NCBI GenBank assembly: GCA_016189965.1
Contig: JACPRL010000004.1
Location: 1 to 13,802 of the forward strand
From: Acidobacteriota bacterium
GTDB lineage: Bacteria > Acidobacteriota > Terriglobia > Acidiferrales > 2-02-FULL-67-57
Length of the DNA stretch: 13,802 nucleotides
Reading direction: 5' to 3'
The notes under the pieces were generated by a model that was not told where the DNA came from, ran no database searches, and saw only the letters and a list, made by a program, of their open reading frames with translations. Position numbers and translations under genes: made by a program. The stretch's first letter is position 1. Each line of letters begins with the position of its first letter. Shown in pieces: positions 1 through 6,699 of the stretch.

Positions 1-651
1 CTGCAGCTCGGTCGTGAGGTCGGAGTCCTCGCGCGGCAGAATCCGGTCGCCGGTGTGGACGACCGTAACTTCGCTCCCGTAGCGGCGGAACATCTGGCCG
101 AACTCGAGCCCGATGTAGCCGCCGCCGATGACGAGGAGATGCTCGGGGAGTTCTTTGAGCTCCATCAGGCTGGCGTTGGTCAGATAGGGAACCTGGTCGA
201 GCCCTTCGATCCGCGGAATCAGGGGACGCGTGCCGGTATTGATGAAGATACGCTTACCTTCAAGGACGTCGTCACCGACGCGGAGGGTGCGGGGGCCGGT
301 GAAGCGGGCATGGCCGCGGTAGAGGCGGAGAGTCGGACGGCTCTCCACACGGCGCGCCTGGCCGGAGCGGAAGGAGTGGACGATCTTGTCCTTGCGCTCC
401 ACGACGGCGCGCAGGTCCACACTGACATTCGAGGCGCGCACGCCCCAGCGGGCGGCGTTCTGGGCGTAGAAGGCGACCTGGGCCGAGGCCACCATGGTCT
501 TGGTGGGGGTGCAGCCGGTGTTGACGCAAGTGCCGCCGAGATGCTTTCTTTCGATCAGGGCCACCTGCCAGCCCTGGTCAGCCAGCTTGTGGGCCAGCGG
601 GTTGCCGCCCTGCCCCGAACCGATAACGATAGCGTCGAAGGTGGTTGCCAC
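1..651 (-). CDS. Mercuric-reductase-like pyridine nucleotide-disulfide oxidoreductase (partial, C-terminus outside window)
   Basis: This is the first 217 residues of a class I flavoprotein disulfide reductase, a soluble FAD enzyme that passes electrons from NAD(P)H through a redox-active cysteine pair to a substrate. Visible are the FAD-binding VIGSGQGG loop (residues 9-16), the active-site segment GGTCVNTGCTPTK with C42 and C47, the TGTRP segment near 139-143, and a second nucleotide-binding VIGGGYIGLEFG around 174-185. The dimerisation domain and its catalytic histidine lie beyond base 1. The start is GTG at 651, because the frame V-A-T-T-F-D-A-I-V-I fits the family; the overlapping ATG at 653 opens a different frame. 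A GGAGGG site lies just upstream, and the gap to the GMC gene's stop is 9 bases, so the two are cotranscribed. The TGCTPTK form resembles proteins often labelled mercuric reductase, but no mer genes are nearby, so the substrate is unknown. Family is confident, substrate is not. Confidence 0.88.
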   Translation of the reverse strand, partial: MATTFDAIVIGSGQGGNPLAHKLADQGWQVALIERKHLGGTCVNTGCTPTKTMVASAQVAFYAQNAARWGVRASNVSVDLRAVVERKDKIVHSFRSGQARRVESRPTLRLYRGHARFTGPRTLRVGDDVLEGKRIFINTGTRPLIPRIEGLDQVPYLTNASLMELKELPEHLLVIGGGYIGLEFGQMFRRYGSEVTVVHTGDRILPREDSDLTTELQ

Positions 652-660
652 ATTTCCCTC

Positions 661-2208
661 CTAGCGGAGCCGCTCCAGCAGGTGGTCGCCGACACGCAGG
701 GCGTTGGCCATGATGGTGAGGGCCGGGTTGACAGCACCGCTGGAGGGGAAGAAGCTGGCGTCGACGACGTAGAGGTTGTCGAGCTCGTGGGGTTTGCAGT
801 TCGGGTCAAGCGCCGAGCTCTTCGGGTCGCGGCCAAAGCGGATGGTGCCGTTCTGGTGGGCCACGCCGGCGAGCGGGATGCGCTCGCCGACGAAGAGGTT
901 GAGCGAGAACAGCCCTTCGTGGCAGTCGGCCTGCCGGAGGAGGCTCTTGAGTTTTGCCACCAGGCGATTGTAAGCCTCCAGGTTGTTGGGAGTGTAGGTG
1001 AGGACGATTTCGCCGTCGCGGTTGAGGGCGACGCGATTGTTGGGGTCGGGGAGGTCTTCGGAAGTGAGCCAGAAATCGAGCGAGTGCTTGGCCATCAGGT
1101 CGAGCGTCCAGCCGGGGGCGATGGCGGGGGCGCCGGCGGAGAGCGTGACGCCATCGAGCTTGCCGACGAAAGAAATGTGGCCCATAGGGTAGGGGAAGTC
1201 TTTGTCGCCGAAGTAGAAATCGTTCACCGCCAGCGTCTTCTGAAAGACGGTGGGGTTCTCGCAGCGCGAGAGCGCCAGCAGGACGCCATTGGTGTGGCCC
1301 ATGTAGTGGCGGCCGACGACGTCGGAGCTGTTGGCGAGGCCGCTGGGGTGCCGGTCATTGGCGGAGCGCAGGAGCAGGGCGGCCGAGTTGATGGCGCCGC
1401 AGGAGACGACGACGATGTTGGCGGAGAACTCTTCGCGCGCGCCGTTGCGGCGGACGGCGACCCGGGAGACTTCGCGCCCCGAGGGGTTGGTCTCCAACCG
1501 CTCCACATAGGCGTTGGTGAGCAGGGAGACGTTCGGGTGCCGGAGGGCCGGGTCGACGCAGACCACCTGCGCGTCCGACTTGGCGGCGACCAGGCAGGGG
1601 TGGCCGTCGCAGGTGTCGCAGCGGATGCAGGGGCTGGTGCGGGGGTTCACCTCATCGAGCATGATGCCGAGCGGGACGTGGAAGGGACTCAAGCCGAGCT
1701 TGCGCAGGTCGTCGCTCAACTGCTGGATGCGGGGCTCGTGGGTGACGACGGGGTACTTGTAGGGGGCGCTGGTGGGGGGCTCGGTGGGGTCGGCGCCGCG
1801 CTCGCCGTGGACGTGGTAGAGGTGCTCGGCCTGGGTGTAGTAGGACTCGAGGTCGTCGTAGCTGATGGGCCAGGCGGGCGAGAGGCCGCCGTGGTGGCGG
1901 AGCTCGCCGAAATCCTGGTGGCGTAGCCGGAAGAGGGCGGCGCCGTAGAACTTGGTGTTGCCGCCGACGTAGTAGTTCGTGTGGGGGTGAAGCGGCTTGC
2001 CGTCCTTGTCGCGCCAGACCTCTTTCGTGTTGTAGCGCGCCTCGAGGTTGACGGCGCGGGTGCTCCAGTTGGCCTTCTCTCGCGGCACGTAGTCGCCGCG
2101 CTCGAGCAGGAGGATGCGCTTGCCAGAAGGCGCCAGGCGGTAGGCCAGCGTGCCGCCGCCCGCGCCGCTGCCGATGATGATGACGTCGTAGTGGTTTTGG
2201 GCGGGCAT
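661..2208 (-). CDS. GMC family FAD-dependent oxidoreductase
   Basis: The 515-residue product is a glucose-methanol-choline type flavoenzyme, oxidising an alcohol or sugar hydroxyl. The N-terminus carries the FAD-binding IIIGSGAGGGTLAYRL (residues 10-25) and the acidic end of the ADP-binding fold (LLLERGDYV). A VGGNTKFYGAAL segment (81-92) matches the second FAD-contacting motif. The C-terminal domain shows the family's catalytic His and Asn: H451 in VAHQNGT and N494 in SSGAVNPALTIMANALR, after LYVVDASFFP. Four cysteines in C-x2-C-x2-C-x4-C (194, 197, 200, 205) are a notable addition and could hold an iron-sulfur cluster. No signal peptide is visible, so it may be cytoplasmic or exported through a partner. 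ATG 2208 was chosen over an upstream ATG at 2304 because GAGGAGG lies just before it and the longer form would run into the DM13 gene. Its neighbours, a DM13 protein 13 bases upstream and a disulfide reductase downstream, suggest a redox operon. Confidence 0.9.
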   Translation of the reverse strand: MPAQNHYDVIIIGSGAGGGTLAYRLAPSGKRILLLERGDYVPREKANWSTRAVNLEARYNTKEVWRDKDGKPLHPHTNYYVGGNTKFYGAALFRLRHQDFGELRHHGGLSPAWPISYDDLESYYTQAEHLYHVHGERGADPTEPPTSAPYKYPVVTHEPRIQQLSDDLRKLGLSPFHVPLGIMLDEVNPRTSPCIRCDTCDGHPCLVAAKSDAQVVCVDPALRHPNVSLLTNAYVERLETNPSGREVSRVAVRRNGAREEFSANIVVVSCGAINSAALLLRSANDRHPSGLANSSDVVGRHYMGHTNGVLLALSRCENPTVFQKTLAVNDFYFGDKDFPYPMGHISFVGKLDGVTLSAGAPAIAPGWTLDLMAKHSLDFWLTSEDLPDPNNRVALNRDGEIVLTYTPNNLEAYNRLVAKLKSLLRQADCHEGLFSLNLFVGERIPLAGVAHQNGTIRFGRDPKSSALDPNCKPHELDNLYVVDASFFPSSGAVNPALTIMANALRVGDHLLERLR

Positions 2209-2221
2209 GGCGGCCTCCTCG

Positions 2222-2698
2222 CTAGCGCAGGGGCGCGGTGCCGAAGTTGACGCTGAAGCGCCGGCACCAGACGGTGACCGACTGGTACTTGGCGAGGTCG
2301 GCATCGGCCGGGACGTCGTAATTTTGGTCGCCGGTCGTCCCCTTCAGGGCACCGAGGTGGATGAACCCGGCCTTGGTGACCGTCTCGCTGTCGGTGGCGT
2401 CGGGGGCGGCGACGAGGTAGACCTGGACGTCGGGGCCGTTCGAGGTTTCAAAGTTGGTGAAGCGGACGACCCGCTTGCCGTCGGGAAGCTGATAGAGGGT
2501 GGCCGTGCCGCGGGTTTCGTGGGCCACGCCGTGGAAGCTGCCCATCGCCAGGATGGCGGGGCCGCCGGCGGTGGCGGTGGAAGCCGCGGGAAAGGATTCA
2601 TTCACGGTGGTCTTGACGAACAGCAGTTCGGGGCGGAAGAGGTACCAGCCGCCTAGCAGCACTGCCAAGCCCGCCAGAATCAGAACCGTCTTTCGCAT
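2222..2698 (-). CDS. DM13-domain protein, membrane-anchored
   Basis: A 158-residue protein with a short basic N-terminus and one hydrophobic segment (about residues 4-20), which I read as a signal anchor, followed by a DM13 domain (about 50-158). The DM13 pattern is clear: GSFHGVAHETRGTATLYQL (53-71), DGKRVVRFTNFETSNGPDVQVYL (split over 73-95), QNYDVP, and the end motif VWCRRFSVNFGTAPL with the conserved C145. DM13 domains are proposed to take part in electron transfer next to membrane-bound redox proteins; that role rests on domain association rather than proven chemistry. GAGGAGG lies 7 bases before the ATG. It is the first gene of a unit with the GMC oxidoreductase and a flavoprotein disulfide reductase, and an ECF-type promoter lies about 80 bases upstream. 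I infer that it sits at the periplasmic face as an electron-transfer partner or sensor for the oxidoreductases. Confidence 0.85.
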   Translation of the reverse strand: MRKTVLILAGLAVLLGGWYLFRPELLFVKTTVNESFPAASTATAGGPAILAMGSFHGVAHETRGTATLYQLPDGKRVVRFTNFETSNGPDVQVYLVAAPDATDSETVTKAGFIHLGALKGTTGDQNYDVPADADLAKYQSVTVWCRRFSVNFGTAPLR

Positions 2699-2776
2699 GG
2701 AAAAGCCTCCTCGGGATAACGGTCAGGGGCGGGGAAAACCGAGTTTCGTTGTCTTCCCAACACGCCTGTTGGCCTA

Positions 2777-2804
2777 CTAGTCCGGCCGGAGAGCCGTTTG
2801 TTAC
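2777..2804 (-). promoter_or_regulatory. ECF-type promoter A (upstream of DM13-GMC unit)
   Basis: On the minus strand a -35-like GTAACAAA (2804-2797) is followed by a 14-base spacer and GACTAG (2782-2777). The same two blocks with the same spacer occur at 3323-3296 and 6699-6672, each time reading toward a minus-strand gene start. It begins 13 bases past the STAS gene's stop, so it separates that gene from the DM13 unit and implies a leader of about 70 bases. The AAC-containing -35 is typical of ECF sigma promoters. Confidence 0.75.
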
Positions 2805-2816
2805 AGGTCGCCCAGC

Positions 2817-3260
2817 CTAGGCAGGCTGGACACTGGCGAGCGCCGTCTCGCCCTGGGCGAGCAAGAGGCCGGCCCCGGGAGCGAGGCTATCGAGGGCGGC
2901 CTGCTCGTCGGGGAAGATTTCCAGCAGGTCGAAGTGGCCGGTGAAGCCGAGAAAGTTCAGGACGTCCCGAGCCGGCTTGGAAGGCCGCACCAGACAGAGG
3001 CGCCCACCGGCGCGCCGGGCTCGCATGCCTGCATCGATCAACGTTCCCACGCCCACGCTGTCCAGGCGGGTCAGCTTGTCGAGGCGAAGCAGCAGACGGG
3101 TTCTGCCGGCGCGCAGGAGCGCCTGGATGTAAGCGGCAAGAGCATCGGCCTCCGGCCCGAACACCAGCCTTCCCTCCAGCTCCAGCAGGGTGACCGCGCC
3201 GAGCAGCCGCTCTTCGATCTGAAGCGGCAAGTCCGGCTGTGTGGTGGTTGCGGTGGCCAT
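2817..3260 (-). CDS. STAS-domain protein, anti-sigma factor antagonist-like
   Basis: The 147-residue product is a soluble STAS-domain protein of the SpoIIAA/RsbV type. Such proteins bind an anti-sigma factor kinase, or a larger signalling complex, and are switched by phosphorylation of a serine at the start of a central helix. Here the site is LTRLDSVGVGTLIDAG (63-78) with S68 as the expected phosphoacceptor. The preceding strand (RLLLRLDKL) and the later strand GRLCLVRPSKPARDVLNFLGF (split over 86-106) fit the fold. About 25 residues after residue 122 are extra and of low complexity. ATG 3260 is preceded by GGAG. An ECF-type promoter lies about 36 bases upstream and a second one follows its stop, so it appears to be a single-gene unit. 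No partner kinase (SpoIIAB/RsbW-like) is in the window, so its partner is unknown; it may act on the MEDS-ZAS circuit or on a distant partner-switching system. Confidence 0.85.
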   Translation of the reverse strand: MATATTTQPDLPLQIEERLLGAVTLLELEGRLVFGPEADALAAYIQALLRAGRTRLLLRLDKLTRLDSVGVGTLIDAGMRARRAGGRLCLVRPSKPARDVLNFLGFTGHFDLLEIFPDEQAALDSLAPGAGLLLAQGETALASVQPA

Positions 3261-3295
3261 TGTCGGTCTCCGGGCGATACCTTCCTTTCACTCAC

Positions 3296-3323
3296 CTAGT
3301 CTCGCCGGGAGGGCGTTTGTTAC
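3296..3323 (-). promoter_or_regulatory. ECF-type promoter B (upstream of STAS gene)
   Basis: GTAACAAA (3323-3316), 14 bases, then GACTAG (3301-3296) on the minus strand, about 36 bases before the STAS ATG. Between the two boxes the sequence also resembles promoter A (both read CG-CTC-CCGGC with small changes), so the two could be diverged copies. A leader of roughly 28 bases is implied. Confidence 0.78.
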
Positions 3324-3354
3324 CGCGCCGAAGGAAGAAAACCGTCGCGACACG

Positions 3355-3858
3355 CTAGGTGCCCCAACTGGCCCCGGTGTCCTCCGCCAGGCAGGGGAGG
3401 AGGCTGCTGGCTTCGGCGTCGAGGTAATCTTCGAGCAGGCGGGCCAGCTCGCGCCCCAAGGCGGGCAAGCGCCCCAGTTCGCCGCTGGCATTGAAAATCA
3501 CCAGCGCCTCGCGGAAGTCTTCGGAAAGCCGGTGGTAGCGTGCCAGTTCGCTTTGCAGCTCTCCCAACAGGCCGCGGAGCGCGGGCCGGTTTTCACCCAG
3601 AAGGCGGTAGAAGACCTCCTGTACGCGGCGGGCCTCTCCGCGGTCGAACTCCTGCAGGAACGGGCAGAGTTGGCGCAGGGTCGCCACTCCCTGCAGCACC
3701 TGGCTGTAGTTGTCGCTGCGCACCTGCCGCAGGGCTTTCTCCAGCTCCCTGAGGCGCTCGCGCAGAGCGGTGTGTTGGAGGCGGAAGCGTTCCAGCTCTG
3801 ACCCGAGCGCGGGCTCGAGACTCAACTCTTGCCGTACGACCGGTGGGGCGAGGGCCAT
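3355..3858 (-). CDS. Small helical protein, possibly a degenerate hemerythrin-like domain
   Basis: A 167-residue, mostly helical, soluble protein with no signal peptide or membrane span. The start of the fold, LQHTALRERLRELEKAL (28-44), resembles the first hemerythrin helix with its histidine, and the end, LLEDYLDAEASSLLPCL, resembles the last helix where hemerythrins normally read H-x3-E-E-x2-LFP. Here the histidine position is tyrosine and the second acidic residue is lost, so an intact di-iron site is doubtful. The middle is rich in Leu, Arg and Glu, as in a four-helix bundle. ATG 3858 has AGGAGG just upstream; the frame is open further back, but that would overlap the SMP-30 gene. The gap to that gene is 11 bases, so it is the last gene of the SMP-30 unit. 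It could instead be an unrelated helical bundle. The gene is confident, the family weak. Confidence 0.62.
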   Translation of the reverse strand: MALAPPVVRQELSLEPALGSELERFRLQHTALRERLRELEKALRQVRSDNYSQVLQGVATLRQLCPFLQEFDRGEARRVQEVFYRLLGENRPALRGLLGELQSELARYHRLSEDFREALVIFNASGELGRLPALGRELARLLEDYLDAEASSLLPCLAEDTGASWGT

Positions 3859-3869
3859 GGCGAACCTCC

Positions 3870-4901
3870 TTAGAATTTGATTCCTTTGGTGGCGAGCCGG
3901 ATGCGGTAAAGGCTGGAGCCGCCGGTGATGTAGAGCACGGAGCCGTCCTCGCCCCAGGCGCAGTTCGATGTTGGTGCGCCCGTCTCGAGGCTGCCGAGCA
4001 GCGTGCCGTCGGGGGCGAAGACGTTGAGGCCGCCGGGGCGGGCGGCGAAGAGGTTGCCTTCGTGGTCCACCTTCAAGCCATCGGGGCCGAAAAACGGCGG
4101 GCGCTTCCAGGGCGCAGCGTCGTAGAAGAGGCGCCGGTTGGCCAGTGTCCCATCGGGGCGGAGGTCGAAGGCCCACCAAGCTGCCTGGTCGGGATGGACG
4201 TCGGTGACGTAGAGAACCTTTTCATCGGGCGAAAAAGCGAGACCATTCGGAGCCTTGAGCTCACGCGTGAGCAGCGTGAGCGTGCCGTTAGGCGCCAGGC
4301 GATAGACGCCCTGGAAGCCGAGCTCTTTGGCCGGGTCGTCGAACGCCAGCGGCAGGCCGAAGGGCGGGTCGGTGAAATAGATGTTGCCTTTCGAGTCGAA
4401 GACGAGATCGTTGGGGCTATTGAGGCGCCGGCCCTGGTAGCGGTCGGCGAGCACCGTCAGGCGGCCGTCGGGTTCGAGCCGGGCGATGCGACGGTCGCCG
4501 TGCTGCGCCAGCACCAGCCGGCCCTCGGCGTCGAAGACCAGGCCGTTCGAGCCGGGCTCGCGGCCGGTGAAGGGCGCTCGGCCGGTGTAGCCGCTCGGGT
4601 AGAGAAACTGCGAAACCCCCTCACCCGCTTTCCACCGGAAGACGGCGTTGGCGTGGATGTCGGAGAAGAGGAGGTAGCCGCCTTGCTTGTGCCACACCGG
4701 GCCTTCCACCCAGGTGAACTCATCGGCGACTTTTTCCAGCACCGCATCGCGGGGAACGAGCTTGTCGAAGCGGGGATCGAGCCGCAGTATCCTGACCGTG
4801 CCCGCCGCCGTTTCACCACCCAGAAGACTGTCATTGGGGCCGAGATAGAGAAGAGCAGCCAGAGCCAGCAAGACCTGGAGCAGTGGCCAAACTCGCTTCA
4901 T
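3870..4901 (-). CDS. SMP-30/gluconolactonase family beta-propeller protein, N-terminally anchored
   Basis: A 343-residue SMP-30/gluconolactonase/LRE-type six-bladed propeller, a family of metal-dependent lactone hydrolases. The expected metal ligands can be placed by motif: E66 in VEGPVW, N164 in NSPNDL and D274 in GPDGLKVD; N119 in PGSNGL matches the substrate-side asparagine. Residues 5-21 are hydrophobic after M-K-R, which gives a signal peptide or a membrane anchor, so it acts outside the cytoplasm. I chose ATG 4901 over the ATG at 4919 because it overlaps the upstream gene's TGA as ATGA and has GGAGG at good spacing. It is clearly a paralogue of the C-terminal domain of that upstream gene, sharing the RYQG-RLNSPNDLV, YFTDPPFGLP and PNG-AFSPDEK blocks. 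Translational coupling implies the two are made together. The substrate is unknown; a sugar lactone is likely from the family. Confidence 0.9.
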   Translation of the reverse strand: MKRVWPLLQVLLALAALLYLGPNDSLLGGETAAGTVRILRLDPRFDKLVPRDAVLEKVADEFTWVEGPVWHKQGGYLLFSDIHANAVFRWKAGEGVSQFLYPSGYTGRAPFTGREPGSNGLVFDAEGRLVLAQHGDRRIARLEPDGRLTVLADRYQGRRLNSPNDLVFDSKGNIYFTDPPFGLPLAFDDPAKELGFQGVYRLAPNGTLTLLTRELKAPNGLAFSPDEKVLYVTDVHPDQAAWWAFDLRPDGTLANRRLFYDAAPWKRPPFFGPDGLKVDHEGNLFAARPGGLNVFAPDGTLLGSLETGAPTSNCAWGEDGSVLYITGGSSLYRIRLATKGIKF

Positions 4902-6634
4902 GGGTTCCTCCCGACCCACGGACGGAGGCCAGGGATGTTGAGGCGCATGCGGTAGAGCGCGCTGCGGGCGCAGAGGTAGAGTGTCTTGCCGTCGGCGTCG
5001 CCCCAGGCCATGTTGTGGATGTGCCGCGGCGCCTTGATGGTGCCGAGGTGCCGGCCCTCGGGCGAGATGACCCAGAGGCCACCAGGGCCGGAGACGTAGA
5101 GGTTGCCGGCCTGGTCAACCTTGATGCCGTCAAGGGCGTCCTCGCCCGCGGCGCCGGTCATATCGAAGAAGACGCGCCCGTTCGTGAGCCGGCCGTCGGG
5201 CTGCACTTCGTAGCGCATCACCACTTTGTTCTCCAGATCCCAGTTGCCCACGTAGAGGTATTTCTCGTCGGGCGAGAAGGCGATGCCGTTCGGGCCCTTC
5301 AGGTCGGTGCTCAACAGCTCGAGCCCGCCCGCCGGCGACCAACGGAAGATGCCGGAGTAGTGCAGCTCCTTGCGCGGGTCGTCGTAGAAGCGCGGCAGGC
5401 CGAACGGTGGATCGGTGAAATAAAGCGCGCCGTCGGACTTGTAGACCAAATCGTTGGGGCTGTTGAGCCGCTTGCCCTGGTAGCGCTCGGCCAGCACGCT
5501 CAAGCGGCCGTTGGCTTCCAACCGCGTCACGCAGTGGTTGCCGTGCTCGTTGATGGTCAGGCGGCCCTGGGGGTCGAGCGTCAGCCCGTTCGAGCCCGGC
5601 TGGCCGTAGTCGACAATGTCGGCGCCGGAGTAGCCGCTCGGTTGGCGAAACACTTCGAGTTTCCCGTCGGGCGTGTACTTGTAGATGATGTTGCTGTTGG
5701 GGTCGCTGAAGAGCAAGTAGCTGCCGTTCGGAACCCACACCGGCCCTTCGGTGAATTTGAAGCCTTCGGCGAGCTTCCAAATCTTCGGATTGGGGCCGAC
5801 GAGGGCGTCCATGGCCGGGTCGAGCCGCACCACTTCCACGTTGACCTCGGCCGGCGTCACGGCCAAGGGAACCGGGCCGCCGGGGTAGAACTCCAGCCGC
5901 GCATAGCGCATCCAGATGAAATTGGTCGGCGGGTTTGACAGCGGCCCGTTGATGCCGAACACTGCCAGTTGAATCTGCTGGCCCGGCTGAACGTTGCGCC
6001 CCACCACCAGGCGGTTCGAAGCGTTCCAGCCCGCCACCACCGAGCCGCCCTGCTGCCCGAGCGCGCGCGAGAGCTCGCCGTCCACCCAGATTTCGGCGTA
6101 GTCGTCGAGCGCGGTTTCGAACACTACAGTCGAGCCGGTGGGGTCGAAATCTCCGATGCGCTCCGGGATGGTGAGACGAATGCGATACCAGTTGAAGCAG
6201 ATGCGGCCGGTGGCGCGGCGCTGGGTGAGCGTGGTCGGGTCAATCGCTTCCTTGGCAACGTCGGAGATGTAGGGCGGCAGGGTGATGGTGCGGTTAATCA
6301 ACACATCCTTCCCGCCCTTCATCGACTTGGCGGTCATGGCGCCTTGCGACATCGCGCCTTCCTTGATGTCCAGCCGCTCCAGCAAGTAGACGGTGCCTTT
6401 CGAATCCACCACCTGCCAGTGCGGGTCCGGCGTGTCGGGGACGGGGAAGTCGTCCGACAGGGTCAAGACATGCCGGCCATCCTTCTTGGTGTGGGTCACC
6501 GTGCCGCCGTTCACCTTCACGCCCTTGAACGGCGAGGAGGTGTGCATGTCAGCGGCAAAAGCTACGGTTACGGCCAGCGCCAAGGTCAGAGAGCCAGCCA
6601 ACAGCAACGAGCCAGTCTTCCGAACTGCGTGCAT
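4898..6634 (-). CDS. Secreted DM13-like / galactose-binding-like / SMP-30 fusion protein
   Basis: The 578-residue product starts with a signal peptide (basic start, hydrophobic core 8-25, likely cut after AFA at about 27). Residues 35-130 resemble a DM13 domain (GVKVNGGTVT, VLTLSDDFPVPDTPDPHW, VVDSKGTVYLLERL, PPYISDVAK). Residues 140-250 look like a beta-sandwich of galactose-binding type (YRIRLTIPERIG, VFETALDDYAEIWVDGEL, QIQLAVFGINGP). Residues 268-566 are an SMP-30 propeller with expected metal ligands E296 (TEGPVW), N394 (SPNDL) and D502 (LDGIKVD). ATG 6634 follows AAGGAG and is the start that places the signal peptide at the N-terminus; the open frame continues upstream through the promoter region. 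It is the first gene of its unit, about 38 bases after an ECF-type promoter, and overlaps the next SMP-30 gene by 4 bases. The DM13-like part stops before the usual Trp-Cys end motif. I infer a periplasmic lactonase with binding modules. Confidence 0.88.
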   Translation of the reverse strand: MHAVRKTGSLLLAGSLTLALAVTVAFAADMHTSSPFKGVKVNGGTVTHTKKDGRHVLTLSDDFPVPDTPDPHWQVVDSKGTVYLLERLDIKEGAMSQGAMTAKSMKGGKDVLINRTITLPPYISDVAKEAIDPTTLTQRRATGRICFNWYRIRLTIPERIGDFDPTGSTVVFETALDDYAEIWVDGELSRALGQQGGSVVAGWNASNRLVVGRNVQPGQQIQLAVFGINGPLSNPPTNFIWMRYARLEFYPGGPVPLAVTPAEVNVEVVRLDPAMDALVGPNPKIWKLAEGFKFTEGPVWVPNGSYLLFSDPNSNIIYKYTPDGKLEVFRQPSGYSGADIVDYGQPGSNGLTLDPQGRLTINEHGNHCVTRLEANGRLSVLAERYQGKRLNSPNDLVYKSDGALYFTDPPFGLPRFYDDPRKELHYSGIFRWSPAGGLELLSTDLKGPNGIAFSPDEKYLYVGNWDLENKVVMRYEVQPDGRLTNGRVFFDMTGAAGEDALDGIKVDQAGNLYVSGPGGLWVISPEGRHLGTIKAPRHIHNMAWGDADGKTLYLCARSALYRMRLNIPGLRPWVGRNP

Positions 6635-6671
6635 TTGAGTTGCTCCTTCGGGAGTTTTGTCTTTCGCGCAG

Positions 6672-6699
6672 GTAGTCCCGACCGCGAGCGCTTTGTTAC
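6672..6699 (-). promoter_or_regulatory. ECF-type promoter C (upstream of SMP-30 unit)
   Basis: GTAACAAA (6699-6692), 14 bases, then GACTAC (6677-6672) on the minus strand. It is the third copy of the element seen at 2804-2777 and 3323-3296, with the same spacer. It lies in the region shared with the divergent ECF sigma gene and directs transcription away from it, toward the SMP-30 fusion gene, with a leader of about 30 bases. Its spacer sequence differs from A and B, which supports selection on the boxes rather than simple duplication. Confidence 0.78.

Noticed and set aside
1..651. A mercury resistance operon, suggested by the mercuric-reductase-like flavoprotein
   Set aside because: No merR, merT or merP-like gene, and no N-terminal metal-binding domain on the flavoprotein; many such proteins are not mercuric reductases.
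55..1926. A 623-codon open frame on the plus strand opposite the GMC oxidoreductase and disulfide reductase genes
   Set aside because: It is a composition-driven shadow in GC-rich DNA: low-complexity Val/Ala/Gly/Glu sequence with no domain, while the minus strand has clear family motifs over the same bases.
3843..5938. Long plus-strand open frames opposite the two SMP-30 genes
   Set aside because: They mirror the repeated propeller blocks on the opposite strand and resemble each other only because the two SMP-30 genes are paralogues.
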